From Cladorhizidae sp. MBARI D1340-BT2 (Eukaryota > Porifera > Demospongiae > Poecilosclerida > Cladorhizidae), in assembly GCA_028752905.1 (NCBI GenBank), contig JAQNBH010000014.1, positions 2,510,993 through 2,574,992 on the forward strand: a stretch of 64,000 nt of DNA. Direction: 5' to 3'. The notes under the pieces are model-generated. The model saw only the letters and a list, made by a program, of their open reading frames with translations, made no database searches and was not told the origin of the DNA. Both the position numbers and the translations under genes were made by a program. Within the stretch, counting starts at the first letter, position 1; every line of letters begins with the position of its first letter. Of this stretch, positions 60,801-64,000 are shown in pieces.

Positions 60801-63500
60801 AAAGGACGAAAGAAGTGAGTGGTTCGGTTCAGTCGAGTCTGAAATATCTCTGTTGAAGGAAAAACACGATATCATACTCAGCACACCTGCTGTGCAGTGT
60901 GTCCTGCAGCTGCTGTATCAACACACCTGCTGTGCAGTGTGTCCTGCAGCTGCCCTATCAACACACCTGCTGTGCAGTGTGTCCTGCAGCTGCCCTATCA
61001 ACACACCTGCTGTGCAGTGTGTCCTGCAGCTGCCCTATCAACACACCTGCTGTGCAGTGTGTCCTGCAGCTGCCCTATCAACACACCTGCTGTGCAGTGT
61101 GTCCTGCACTGTGCAGTGTGTCCTGCAGCTGCTGTATCAACACACCTGCTGTGCAGTGTGTCCTGCAGCTGCTGTGCAGTGTGTCCTGCAGCTGCCCTGT
61201 CAACACACCTGCTGTGTAGTGTGTCCTGAAGCTGCCCTATCAACACACCTGCTGTGCAGTGTGTCCTGCAGCTGCCCTATCAACACACCTGATGTGCAGT
61301 GTGTCCTGCAGCTGCCCTATCAACACACCTGCTGTGCAGTGTGTCCTGCTCTATCAAGCTTACTTGTCTGGTGCCATGGGTGACAGAGTTGGGGAGGATG
61401 GAGAGATATGGACCTCACGAGTCTCAAACTGCAGCCGTGCTGCCTCGACCTGCAACAAAAATAAATAAATTCTCACTTTATACAAGAGAAAAGATTGTAA
61501 TGCACTACTGCAGAATAAACAGTAGGGAACACTGAAACACCCTCTACATGTACATGTGTGCTATTACACAAGCTAAAGTATAGTGTACTTCACTATGCAC
61601 TAACTCTGTACAGTACATAAGCTAAAGTATAGTGTACTTCACTATGCACTAACTCTGTACAGTACATAAGCTAAAGTATAGTGTACTTCACTATAGATTC
61701 AGATTAGAGTCTAGACATAACCTTGAGGAGGTAAGTGCCCGAGGTGACGTTCAGCAGGCTGTACCGGCCTTCAGCATTGGTGACTGTGCTGTGATGGTCC
61801 CCCAGGTAGACGCGAGCTCCTGGCACAGGAGACTCCTGTGGAAACAAGAGTAGACAATGTAATGTGTGGAGGGAGCCACAGCAGCCGCAGATCACCTGAC
61901 GTGTGGATACCACTTGCCCGGTCACAGAGAACCCCTGCACTTCAAAAGGAGGCTGCAATGGAAGATGAAGGTACAGATAATGAAGTGCTCTTCAAGTCAG
62001 ACATTTGCTGCCATTGTTTGAGATGCAATTGAGATGCTTTCTAATGCAGGGTTTTTAAACCACTGCCTTCCTTGGCAACAGACAGGCTGCTTTCTAATGC
62101 AGGGTTTTTAAACCACTGCCTTGCTTGGCAACAGACAGGCTGCTTTCTAATGCAGGGTTTTTAAACCACTGCCTTGCTTGGCAACAGACAGGCTGCTTTC
62201 TAATGCAGGGTTTTTAAACCACTGCCTTGCTTGGCAACAGACAGGCTGCTTTCTAATGCAGGGTTTTTAAACCACTGCCTTGCTTGGCAACAGAGAGGCT
62301 GCTTTCTAATGCATGGTTTTTAAAACCACTGCCTTGCTTGGCAACAGAGAGGCTGCTTTCTAATGCATGGTTTTTAAACCACTGCCTTGCTTGGCAACAG
62401 GCTAGTGTGATATCGCAGCACTTGGATGAGTGACCATGTGCAAAATGGCACGAGCCACTGATGACACTCACACAGACACATGAGGAGGACAGGACACCCT
62501 TTACCAGCCTCGACTTTGTTGGCGCTTGTGTTGTGGCTAGCCATCTTTTACTAAGTTGTGTATGGGAATGGGACATCATGTGTAATGCTTAATGGGAACG
62601 GGACAGCAAATGTGTGTCTAATGGGAATGGAATGGGACATGTAAGCCAAATGGAATGATATGTGAGGTCAAAGTTGAGAAGGTCAGTGCTCTACGCAGCA
62701 TTACATTATCTCTATCTTGCCTCCATTACACTGAGAGTTGCCATTCCCTCCGCTTCTATTCACTCGCCAACTTTTACCTCTAATAACTCACTGACTCTAA
62801 TAACTCACTGATAATAGAAATAGTGTCTCTAATTGTCTCTAATAGTTCACTAATAATTTATGCTATTGGAACTACTGCCTCTATTTAAGTCACAGTCAAT
62901 AGAACTATTGCCTCCAATAAATTATTGTTAATATTTAGAACAGTTGACTCTCTGTTAATAATTTATTCACAGATAACAGAACTGTTGTCTCTAATAATTC
63001 ACTGCTAATAAAAGTAATATCTCATTAATCCACTGACAGAACTATTGTCCCCAAATCACTGTTAATAGGACTGTTATCTCTAATAATTCAGTTAATAGCT
63101 TCTCTAATAACTCACTGATAATAAAACGGAGTCATTGGAGACAGTAAATTTGAGTTCGGTAGGATGAACTTCGAACTGAAGTTGATCTTGCTGGTAATAT
63201 GGAACCTCAAGACAAAATATAAAATACAATAACAACAACAACAAGAATATATCAAAACATTAAAATTAAATAACTATTCATCGAGGGGGAAGGTGATAGA
63301 ATGGGAAGAGAGAGGGGGGAGGGGGGAAGAGAGGGGGAGCTGGCAGCCATCTTAGTGGCACTTACAATCAAGTATGATGCGGGAGGTAAGGGGTGGAAGA
63401 TGAAGGTCCCTCCCTCGTCAGAGGATGTGCTGCAAAGTGGCGGACTCTGATGAAGAGCAGGATTCCTGCTGGACTCCACTTCATCATTGGAGCAGTTCAC
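29206..63500 (-). CDS. NOMO: Nodal modulator (NOMO) orthologue, 5'-truncated by the window, 29 exons
   Basis: ER type I membrane protein. In animals NOMO joins nicalin and TMEM147 in the BOS complex, which assists membrane-protein insertion behind Sec61. The exons were found by reading the minus strand and recalling the NOMO family sequence: GFSVTGQV, TNAEGRYSLLNVTSGTY, AAWCWNASELEL, VHTGYN, APGQYFIKPFLREFEFSPSS, PGCQYNLSVE, GFFDFPALPLLAK, then a transmembrane helix GSVLALALVIAAAFALVN and a lysine-containing cytosolic tail. About 940 residues are covered, against roughly 970 for the same part of the human protein; the long charged helical insert of the human middle region is much shorter here. 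Adjacent exon phases fit at all but one junction (35456 to 30740), where a small exon is tentative. The signal peptide and first repeats lie beyond 64 kb. Introns range from under 100 bp to almost 7 kb and are largely minisatellite. A look-alike from another CNA-B-like family is unlikely, given collinearity to the stop. Confidence 0.92.
29670..29765 (-). CDS. NOMO: NOMO exon with the transmembrane helix
   Basis: 32 codons, phase 0 at both ends, acceptor TTTGTTTCAG, donor GTGAGT. EVLATTENQSKG precedes an 18-20 residue hydrophobic run, the single membrane anchor near the C-terminus. Confidence 0.9.
29841..29966 (-). CDS. NOMO: NOMO exon, last lumenal beta-sandwich
   Basis: 42 codons, phase 0/0, acceptor CATACGTAG, donor GTATGC. 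GYVVSLTSNLASNSYRF and SHIILQFSAE match the segment just before the membrane helix. Confidence 0.92.
30195..30545. repeat. About 20-bp repeat in a NOMO intron
   Basis: Imperfect copies of AGGTCATGTCAGGTTCATGT, most regular at 30400-30480. Each unit carries AGGTCA and AGGTTCA, the shape of nuclear-receptor half-sites, here by sequence only. Confidence 0.85.
30646..30740 (-). CDS. NOMO: NOMO exon (GFFDFPALP)
   Basis: Acceptor GTAGGCTGCAG, donor GTCAGG. It starts with two bases of a split codon, then reads SIQSSRESPLHVVPVG and GFFDFPALPLLAK, matching the conserved FFHFPPL region. It ends in phase 0, fitting the next exon. Confidence 0.88.
30945..30966 (-). CDS. NOMO: NOMO tentative 22-bp microexon
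   Basis: CTGACCTGGCCATGGCTCAGAG is bounded by a weak acceptor (CTATAAAG) and a strong donor (GTAAGT). Its phases (0 in, 1 out) are exactly those needed between the exons at 35456 and 30740. It is shorter than the corresponding NOMO segment. A nearby reading PLPDGVVIVY (about 30984-31013) resembles the family better but has no fitting acceptor phase. Confidence 0.3.
31465..32647. repeat. About 33-bp minisatellite in a NOMO intron
   Basis: About 38 copies of AATCAAGGTTACTTGATGTA plus ATACTAACTCTCT. The ATCAAGGTTACTTGAT core is itself an imperfect palindrome in every unit. The unique sequence of 31020-31440 to its left shows no gene beyond the tentative exon. Confidence 0.95.
33025..33205. repeat. 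Alternating purine-pyrimidine tract
   Basis: About 180 bp of mixed ATGTATAC/ATGCATGC steps (for example ATATGCATGCATATGCATAT), self-complementary throughout. It is a candidate for cruciform or Z-form DNA. The rest of 32650-33640 is unique intron sequence with no feature I can name. Confidence 0.7.
33640..35182. repeat. 38-bp minisatellite in a NOMO intron
   Basis: About 40 copies of TAGCACACTGAGGTTTAGGT plus CCCAGTGGAGACTCTCCC, with single-base indels that break the minus-strand frames. A CAGTGCAGACTACCCC variant clusters at 34660-34860. Confidence 0.95.
35456..35530 (-). CDS. NOMO: NOMO exon (HISGW)
   Basis: 25 codons, phase 0/0, acceptor GGGTCATAG, donor GTGAAC. NEKDVESSDFLVVLHS and KTLHISGW match the DIDDVNIIVF...LSG strand pattern of NOMO. 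Confidence 0.9.
35593..35670 (-). CDS. NOMO: NOMO exon (PGCQYNLSVE)
   Basis: 26 codons, phase 0/0, strong acceptor TTATCTTTTCAG, donor GTGAGT. PGCQYNLSVEESENISHVLP matches the PGCVYHVQLK segment of the last CNA-B-like repeat. Confidence 0.93.
35751..35840 (-). CDS. NOMO: NOMO exon (TTDDGYYRLLGLL)
   Basis: 30 codons, phase 0/0, acceptor GTGTGCAG, donor GTATGT. VSGEGLGEGC and ATTDDGYYRLLGLL give the DEEGKFRLRGLLPG turn typical of carboxypeptidase-regulatory-like folds; the next exon supplies PG. Confidence 0.93.
35875..37110. repeat. 44-bp minisatellite in a NOMO intron
   Basis: About 28 copies of AGTGATGTCTCCACACAGCT plus CAGAGAGATACTGACTCTACAGCC. A longer variant containing CCATGTCCCCACACAG occurs at 36159 and 36829. 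The variant pattern around these repeats, so a segment of about 670 bp was duplicated. Confidence 0.95.
37328..37385 (-). CDS. NOMO: NOMO exon (CSGRVSTLNRRPV)
   Basis: Starts with one base completing a split Ser codon after TTTTTTGGGCAG. It reads CSGRVSTLNRRPVAGAIVQ, matching the start of the last repeat (SCYGTVSSLNGEP), and ends in phase 0 at GTACAT. Confidence 0.93.
37444..37508 (-). CDS. NOMO: NOMO exon (VVSVTQGRDEALTFSG)
   Basis: Acceptor CATCATCAAG, donor GTAACC, phase 0 in and 2 out. VVSVTQGRDEALTFSG aligns without gaps to the MIEVQEGQNLKITITG region, and RRVAF continues into the next exon's SC. Confidence 0.9.
37625..38030. repeat. About 26-bp CCCTA-rich repeat in a NOMO intron
   Basis: Irregular copies of CCCTAATCCTAACCCTATAG with extra CCCTAGC/ATCCTA steps. 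It resembles telomeric CCCTAA but is not a run of any six-base telomere repeat. Confidence 0.85.
38108..38170 (-). CDS. NOMO: NOMO exon (APGQYFIKPFLREFEF)
   Basis: 21 codons, acceptor GTTGTTGACAG, donor GTAATT, phase 0/0. APGQYFIKPFLREFEFSPSS is nearly the family consensus (SPGQYYFKPMMKEFRFEPSS). Confidence 0.94.
38330..38625. repeat. 22-bp minisatellite in a NOMO intron
   Basis: About 12 copies of AGTTTACATGACTAGCCCCC with small variants; it decays towards 38680. Confidence 0.9.
38692..38805 (-). CDS. NOMO: NOMO exon with a probable GC donor
   Basis: 38 codons from VGVAGGRPLAKVLVSVNG to GVITYHNM, matching PLPGVLLSLSG...ILTFSNL. The frame joins the next exon (APGQYF) only if the exon ends at ATG followed by GCGAGT, a GC-AG intron. 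The nearby GT (GTTAAT, four bases later) would break the frame. Confidence 0.88.
39684..39725 (-). ncRNA. Hammerhead ribozyme candidate beside the 29-bp array
   Basis: The minus strand reads TTC-CTGATGA (39712-39718), stem II GGCTA-GAG-TAATC with one mismatch, GAAA (39694-39697), then TATC as a possible cleavage triplet. Helix I has three pairs. It marks the left edge of an array whose unit repeats only the CTGATGA side. Confidence 0.45.
39719..40445. repeat. 29-bp minisatellite built from half a hammerhead element
   Basis: About 25 copies of CTCTAGCCTTCATCAGGAAT plus AATGAGATG. On the minus strand each unit reads CTGATGAAGGCTAGAGCAT, the 5' core and stem II side of the ribozyme-like family, without GAAA. 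The right flank (about 40470-40530, CAAGTTGATTATTGAG and TGTCAACTGAGAGTTC) is the other end of the same dispersed element. The array therefore grew inside one copy. Confidence 0.9.
40757..40843 (-). CDS. NOMO: NOMO exon (SVEFPGYTFERLPG)
   Basis: 29 codons, phase 0/0, acceptor CTAAATTTAG, donor GTAAGT. SVEFPGYTFERLPGSWTF matches QKEGYVLTAVEGTIGDF, followed by AVKLCRVDIR. Confidence 0.92.
40918..40954 (-). CDS. NOMO: NOMO 37-bp exon (VGPFREGSHRST)
   Basis: Acceptor TTACTTCTCCAG, donor GTGGGT. One base completes the Arg split from the previous exon, then VGPFREGSHRST, corresponding to VGPLHSDLEYTV. The phases fit both neighbours. Confidence 0.88.
41021..41137 (-). CDS. NOMO: NOMO exon (GEVILGKVEPALAGV)
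   Basis: Acceptor CTTTCTTGGGCAG, donor GTGAGT. MGEVILGKVEPALAGVAVNL and TTHTDERGEY match the LFLEGQIHPELEGVEI...FTDDKGAYS repeat. It needs two bases from the preceding exon, which the exon at 41413 alone does not supply. Confidence 0.92.
41351..41366 (-). CDS. NOMO: NOMO tentative 16-bp microexon
   Basis: TTGTCATGAATGTTTC lies between CTCTGAGCAG and GTACAT. It would restore the phase between the exons ending at 41413 and starting at 41137, adding VVMN plus two split codons, close to the KLIEIHG stretch of the family. It rests only on phase and weak similarity. Confidence 0.3.
41413..41495 (-). CDS. NOMO: NOMO exon (ADEEVDIEPLSS)
   Basis: Acceptor TGCCAAATAG, donor GTAAGC, phase 2 in and 1 out. 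ADEEVDIEPLSSLLMFSPSS matches SGEKITVTPSSKELLFYPPS. Confidence 0.92.
41560..41649 (-). CDS. NOMO: NOMO exon (GVYRYHFSSTA)
   Basis: Acceptor TTCTGTTTAG, donor GTGGGT. FKDGTTEISPEKTEQVEGG then VYRYHFSSTA matches the end of the family's charged linker and FSYDFSYWA. The linker is about 45 residues shorter than in human NOMO. Confidence 0.9.
41865..45860. repeat. 24-bp minisatellite with higher-order structure (about 4 kb)
   Basis: About 165 copies of CCACCCATGATAAATATGAA plus TGGG/TGGA fill most of one NOMO intron. Irregular segments recur in order: a CCTAGCCCTAGGGCTAGG palindrome block (41958, 42955, 43153, 43957, 45052), GGGGTCCCCCATAATAAATA (42562, 43657, 44605), and CCATGAACCACCC. Multi-unit blocks of about 1 kb have therefore been copied. 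The eight-codon unit is open in several frames on both strands; these are not genes. Confidence 0.96.
46056..46213 (-). CDS. NOMO: NOMO exon (LTYRASPKPLLLQ)
   Basis: Acceptor AATCAGCGTAG, donor GTGAGT, phase 0 in and 2 out. SPSDLSAYVLTYRASPKPLL and GHTLQIVVMCEVSDATLSI match FYTYDTSSPSILTLTAIRHHVLGTI. Confidence 0.9.
46389..46472 (-). CDS. NOMO: NOMO exon (SICLDEPGEW)
   Basis: 28 codons, acceptor GTTCGTTCAG. SYHLMNSASTELVLSGEG and SICLDEPGEW match YNLSKGVNRFCLSKPGVY. The donor is taken as GTGCGG (after 46389), because the stronger-looking GTGAGT eight bases earlier would put the next exon out of frame. Confidence 0.85.
46615..46660 (-). ncRNA. Broken hammerhead-like copy
   Basis: The minus strand has CCTGAGAAGG (the core CTGATGA with one base lost and others changed), TTAGAGCATCAGCT, GAAA (46625-46628) and CATC. 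The flanks (TAATCAACTTGAAATT, about 46597-46612) match the family at 28.5 and 57.6 kb. It is almost certainly inactive. Confidence 0.4.
47008..47144 (-). CDS. NOMO: NOMO exon (AAWCWNASELEL)
   Basis: Acceptor TGTGCGACTAG, donor GTAAGC, phase 1 in and 0 out. GLNYAAWCWNASELELDI and VHLVHTGYNMQFKVSHDTL match the strongly conserved HEDWCWKNKSLEVEV...RQTGYMLRCSLSHA block. Confidence 0.95.
47265..48830. repeat. 62-bp minisatellite with ETS-like cores
   Basis: About 24 copies of a unit holding GGACAGGAAGTGTGTCATAA and GGACAGGAAGCATCGATATT then AAATGTTGGGGGGTTG. The unit contains ACAGGAAGTG, the core of an ETS-type site. A related 25-bp array lies at 53785-55535 in another intron. Confidence 0.95.
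49066..49138 (-). CDS. NOMO: NOMO exon (ELIARQWFTVCLGEED)
   Basis: Acceptor CTTACCTGTGAG, donor GTGTAT, phase 0 in and 1 out, the only choice that fits both neighbours. ELIARQWFTVCLGEEDV spans the KVNAMTFTFDNVLPGKYKIS segment with the same length. Sequence identity is low, so this exon is less certain. The 37-bp array begins directly at its acceptor. Confidence 0.65.
49139..52432. repeat. 37-bp minisatellite with juxtaposed splice motifs
   Basis: About 89 copies of CAGGTGAGCTCAGCACTGAT plus GCTACTTGTACTGTCCA, with GTAC/GCAAT variants. On the plus strand each unit has TGTCCACAG directly followed by GTGAGC, an acceptor joined to a donor. It starts at the splice acceptor of the NOMO exon at 49066-49138, so the unit grew from the end of that intron. 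Confidence 0.96.
53378..53578 (-). CDS. Unidentified candidate first exon inside a NOMO intron
   Basis: 66 open codons from ATG. It reads MTRQQLAEVIFLETGS, then WVRLRMVTTVIYDEEG and KKTSQ, followed by a possible donor GTTTGT at about 53411. It is not part of NOMO, since the flanking NOMO exons already join in phase. I do not recognise the family; it may be a transposon or retrocopy fragment. The rest of 52433-53784 is AT-rich, with two GGGCAGGAAGTG units near 52690 and nothing else clear. Confidence 0.25.
   Translation of the reverse strand: MTRQQLAEVIFLETGSTLGSSKEESIKRNDFGTWVRLRMVTTVIYDEEGIAKKTSQVCKYDLALVY
53785..55535. repeat. 25-bp minisatellite with ETS-like cores
   Basis: About 72 copies of AAAGGACAGGAAGTGTGTCA plus TATTT. 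GGGAAGGAAGTG and GGGAGGAAGTG variants alternate with GGACAGGAAGTG. It shares its core with the 62-bp array at 47265. Confidence 0.96.
55985..56055 (-). CDS. NOMO: NOMO exon (EDCPKALSVKLLRSS)
   Basis: Acceptor TTGTGTATAG, donor GTACAG, phase 1 in and 0 out. EDCPKALSVKLLRSSDMKQE matches LDTCGDLLVTLQSLSRQGEK. Confidence 0.92.
56085..56432. repeat. (TAC)n-rich trinucleotide tract
   Basis: ACT/ATT trinucleotides with a long inner duplication (about 56101-56240 recurs at 56240-56390). Similar pure tracts lie at 57503-57570 and 57690-57905. Poly-Leu, Tyr or Thr frames across them are not genes. Confidence 0.93.
56473..56617 (-). CDS. NOMO: NOMO exon (GRGLLILPDKQLVPML)
   Basis: Acceptor GTGCACTGCAG, donor GTAGGT, phase 0 in and 1 out. 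TAADAGRGLLILPDKQLVPM and IKFSQSLAHVYGTVECI match EAETRAGLTLKPQTFPLTV...FVQFLASVSGKVSCL. Confidence 0.94.
56700..57270. repeat. 52-bp minisatellite in a NOMO intron
   Basis: About 11 copies of GCAGCCTATGCTTGCTGCAT plus GAGGCTAGCCAGCAACTAGAGGAGACTCATCT, highly homogeneous, so recently expanded. The 57271-57500 sequence after it has no supported exon. Confidence 0.95.
57615..57660 (-). ncRNA. Hammerhead ribozyme candidate with a perfect stem II
   Basis: The minus strand has CTGATGA (57651-57657), stem II GGCTACA-GCA-TGTAGTC (seven pairs, one G-U), GAAA (57629-57632), then CGTT as a possible cleavage triplet GTT. Helix I pairs poorly (one G-U). It lies within a dispersed element bounded by CTTCTCAATAATCAACTTGA and TGTCAACTGAGAGTTCATTG. 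Confidence 0.45.
57690..57905. repeat. (TAC)n-rich trinucleotide tract 2
   Basis: ACT, CCT and ATT triplets, similar to the tract at 56085. It directly follows the hammerhead-bearing element. Confidence 0.9.
58010..58140. repeat. Short AT-rich tandem repeat
   Basis: Three copies of ATATAGAGTTAGTATGCTAT plus GAATGTGTTCTACAGTAGTTA, the last shortened. Confidence 0.85.
58175..58297 (-). CDS. NOMO: NOMO exon (ESGEFCLFLPLGEYVMK)
   Basis: 41 codons, phase 0/0, acceptor TTGTTGAAATAG, donor GTTGGT. RRVEVTTSDSDPHFVAMATT and ESGEFCLFLPLGEYVMK match KVVLSSQDKDKSLVTVETDAHGSFCFKAKPGTYKV. Confidence 0.93.
58563..58617 (-). CDS. NOMO: NOMO exon (YLVCGDVLETVPTSASGK)
   Basis: Acceptor GACCTCCCACAG, donor GTTAGT. 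One base completes Lys from the previous exon, then YLVCGDVLETVPTSASGK, corresponding to GFSVCGQISI. The intron sequence just upstream is present twice (58616-58693, period about 41 bp). Confidence 0.88.
58826..60880 (+). mobile_element. hAT element in a NOMO intron, right end lost
   Basis: It starts CAGGGGTTCATACAGG with poly-G runs close inside, like the element at 14740. The left flank (58786-58825, CCTGCAGCTGCTCTATCGAC and CACACCTGCTGTAC) is one unit of the 40-bp minisatellite that continues at 60885. The element therefore inserted into that array. Its right terminus is not visible and seems to have been deleted where the array resumes. Confidence 0.75.
59295..60870 (+). pseudogene. hAT transposase (TTF zinc finger, DUF4371), broken
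   Basis: The first frame (from MDLRNFFTRKRVRAG) has a TTF-type finger (WEQKYPWVYCD, a stop replacing Cys in GMF-KLCQKRG at 59553-59555, then LKEHSQSKWHRDA). Then comes KEAEERRAKNRNIVLKLLRS in another frame. A 243-codon frame from 59877 holds the transposase core (SPYFSVLADECVDISTTEEL, IGQGYDGAATFAGERNGVQ, FYIHCACHRLQLASMQAANS, SDTRWLSHERCV). Frame +1 continues with RAIYRELPALIVTLQQLYE to about 60870. The C-terminal dimerisation region is missing. It runs opposite to NOMO. Confidence 0.85.
60885..61360. repeat. 40-bp minisatellite beside a NOMO exon
   Basis: About 12 copies of GTGCAGTGTGTCCTGCAGCT plus GCCCTATCAACACACCTGCT, with one shortened stretch at 61107-61190. It ends four bases from the donor of the exon at 61364 and was split by the hAT element to its left. 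Confidence 0.93.
61364..61449 (-). CDS. NOMO: NOMO exon (EAARLQFETREVHISP)
   Basis: Acceptor TTTGTTGCAG, donor GTAAGC, phase 0 in and 2 out. VEAARLQFETREVHISPSSP matches AQKEHLYFETVTIKIAPNTP. Confidence 0.92.
61570..61695. repeat. 49-bp repeat, 2.5 copies
   Basis: CATAAGCTAAAGTATAGTGT plus ACTTCACTATGCACTAACTCTGTACAGTA, nearly identical copies. GTATAGTGTACTTCACTATGC is itself partly palindromic. Confidence 0.88.
61722..61835 (-). CDS. NOMO: NOMO exon (TNAEGRYSLLNVTSGTY)
   Basis: 38 codons, phase 0/0, acceptor CTTGTTTCCACAG, donor GTTATG. ESPVPGARVYLGDHHSTVTN and AEGRYSLLNVTSGTYLLK match VPEAVVTLNN...ADGSFRLENITTGTYTI. Confidence 0.96.
61896..61952 (-). CDS. NOMO: NOMO exon (GFSVTGQVVSTRQ)
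   Basis: 19 codons, phase 0/0, acceptor TTCCATTGCAG, donor GTGATC. PPFEVQGFSVTGQVVSTRQ matches FHVMGFSVTGRVL, the conserved start of a NOMO repeat. Confidence 0.95.
62030..62400. repeat. 53-bp minisatellite in a NOMO intron
   Basis: Seven copies of GCTGCTTTCTAATGCAGGGT plus TTTTAAACCACTGCCTTGCTTGGCAACAGACAG, very uniform. The 62401-62750 sequence after it holds only short GGGAATGGGACA repeats. Confidence 0.94.
62760..63115. repeat. Degenerate AT-rich repeat
   Basis: Irregular copies of TCTAATAACTCACTGATAAT and AACTATTGTCTC. The last copy overlaps the donor (TAATAACTCAC, i.e. GTGAGTTATTA on the minus strand) of the NOMO exon at 63116. Confidence 0.7.
63116..63205 (-). CDS. NOMO: NOMO exon (VPYYQQDQLQFEVHP)
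   Basis: 30 codons, phase 0/0, acceptor TTTTGTCTTGAG, donor GTGAGT. VPYYQQDQLQFEVHPTELKF matches VIPFYRGERITFDVAPSRLDF. Confidence 0.94.
63366..63500 (-). CDS. NOMO: NOMO exon, most 5' in the window
   Basis: 45 codons, phase 0/0, acceptor CAAATTCTGCAG, donor GTAAGT. VNCSNDEVESSRNPALHQSP and TSSDEGGTFIFHPLPPASYL match GCNVSPV...VSREDGSFSFYSLPSGGYTV. Earlier exons lie beyond the window. Confidence 0.93.
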
Positions 63501-63633
63501 CTGCAGAATTTGGAAGGACCACATCTGCTAAATATGCTGAAGGACACAGAAAATAAAAAAATTAAAAAATTAAAAATAAATATAAAAATAAAAATAGGGA
63601 TTCGCCCCTCCTTTTACCAAAAGCACGTCCATA

Positions 63634-63658
63634 CCCCCCCCCCCCCCCCCCCCCCCCG
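63634..63658. repeat. Long C homopolymer
   Basis: A run of about 25 C in a NOMO intron. Comparable G or C runs lie at about 45946-45958, 58466-58483 and 58920-58933. They could form G-quadruplex structures and are likely length-variable or misassembled. Confidence 0.85.
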
Positions 63659-63799
63659 CTGTCTAGCCTACCCAGGGCTCGGTGCAGCACATAAAGATTC
63701 TCTTGATAAAGTATCTCACGGAGACTGCAGCTCTACTCTGTGGGTGGAGTCCCAGCGTAACTACAAACACTCTAGAGCAGAAGTCAGTGCAGGCATCAA

Positions 63800-64000
63800 A
63801 TTAAATGCAGCTAGTGTGAGTCATTAAATTACAGCTAGTGTCAGTAAATTACAGCTAGTGTGAGTCAGTAAATTACAGCTAGTGAGTCAGTAAATTACAG
63901 CTAGTGTGAGTCAGTAAATTACAGCTAGTGTGAGTCATTAAATTACAGCTAGTGTGAGTCAGTAAATTACAGCTAGTGTGAGTCAGTAAATTACATCTAG
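63800..64000. repeat. 25-bp minisatellite at the window edge
   Basis: About eight copies of TAAATTACAGCTAGTGTGAG plus TCAGT, running out of the window. Confidence 0.93.

Noticed and set aside
1..64000. tRNA, rRNA or snRNA genes
   Set aside because: I saw no tRNA A/B-box pairs with cloverleaf arms, and no rRNA or spliceosomal RNA signature, though I could not scan exhaustively by eye.

Overview
This is eukaryotic, almost certainly invertebrate metazoan, nuclear DNA. It has spliced genes with GT-AG introns, piggyBac, hAT and Tc1/mariner-type transposons, NLR-type leucine-rich repeats, and an extreme load of minisatellites. By adding up the array intervals I estimate that nearly half of the window is tandem repeat. 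A sponge or another early-branching animal would fit, but no single marker here proves the taxon.

The right half (about 29.2-63.5 kb, minus strand) is one gene, recognised by reading exons across the introns: a nodal modulator (NOMO) orthologue. I place 29 phase-compatible exons plus two tentative small ones. They cover roughly the C-terminal three quarters of the protein (about 940 residues), through the single transmembrane helix to the stop codon. The 5' exons lie beyond 64 kb. NOMO is an ER membrane protein built of carboxypeptidase-regulatory/CNA-B-like beta-sandwich repeats; with nicalin and TMEM147 it forms the BOS complex behind the Sec61 translocon. The exons are small (37-216 bp). 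Several introns consist almost wholly of a private minisatellite with units from about 22 to 62 bp. One intron also holds a decayed plus-strand hAT transposon.

The left half (1-28 kb) holds no intact host gene that I can recognise. It is three minisatellite loci broken open by DNA transposons. (1) A 33-bp array is split by a 2.35-kb TA-flanked element with Tc1/mariner-like inverted termini. (2) A 32-bp array is split by a complete 3.28-kb piggyBac element with TTAA target duplications and near-identical 16-bp termini, then by a decayed hAT element. (3) A 27-bp array spans about 11 kb and is interrupted by three nearly identical 1.45-1.47-kb hAT-derived elements at the same position in the repeat unit. 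Between loci 2 and 3 lie an NLR-like LRR fragment and a second decayed hAT element on the minus strand.

Five scattered minus-strand copies of a short sequence carry the conserved core of a hammerhead ribozyme (CTGATGA, stem II, GAAA), in varying states of decay. One copy at 28.5 kb keeps a plausible stem I and a GTC cleavage triplet and sits in an imperfect inverted repeat. Another appears to have seeded a 29-bp minisatellite that repeats only the CTGATGA half.

The very long open frames in the 27-bp and 24-bp arrays (up to about 1,350 codons) arise because the unit length is a multiple of three. They are open in several frames on both strands and I do not treat them as genes.
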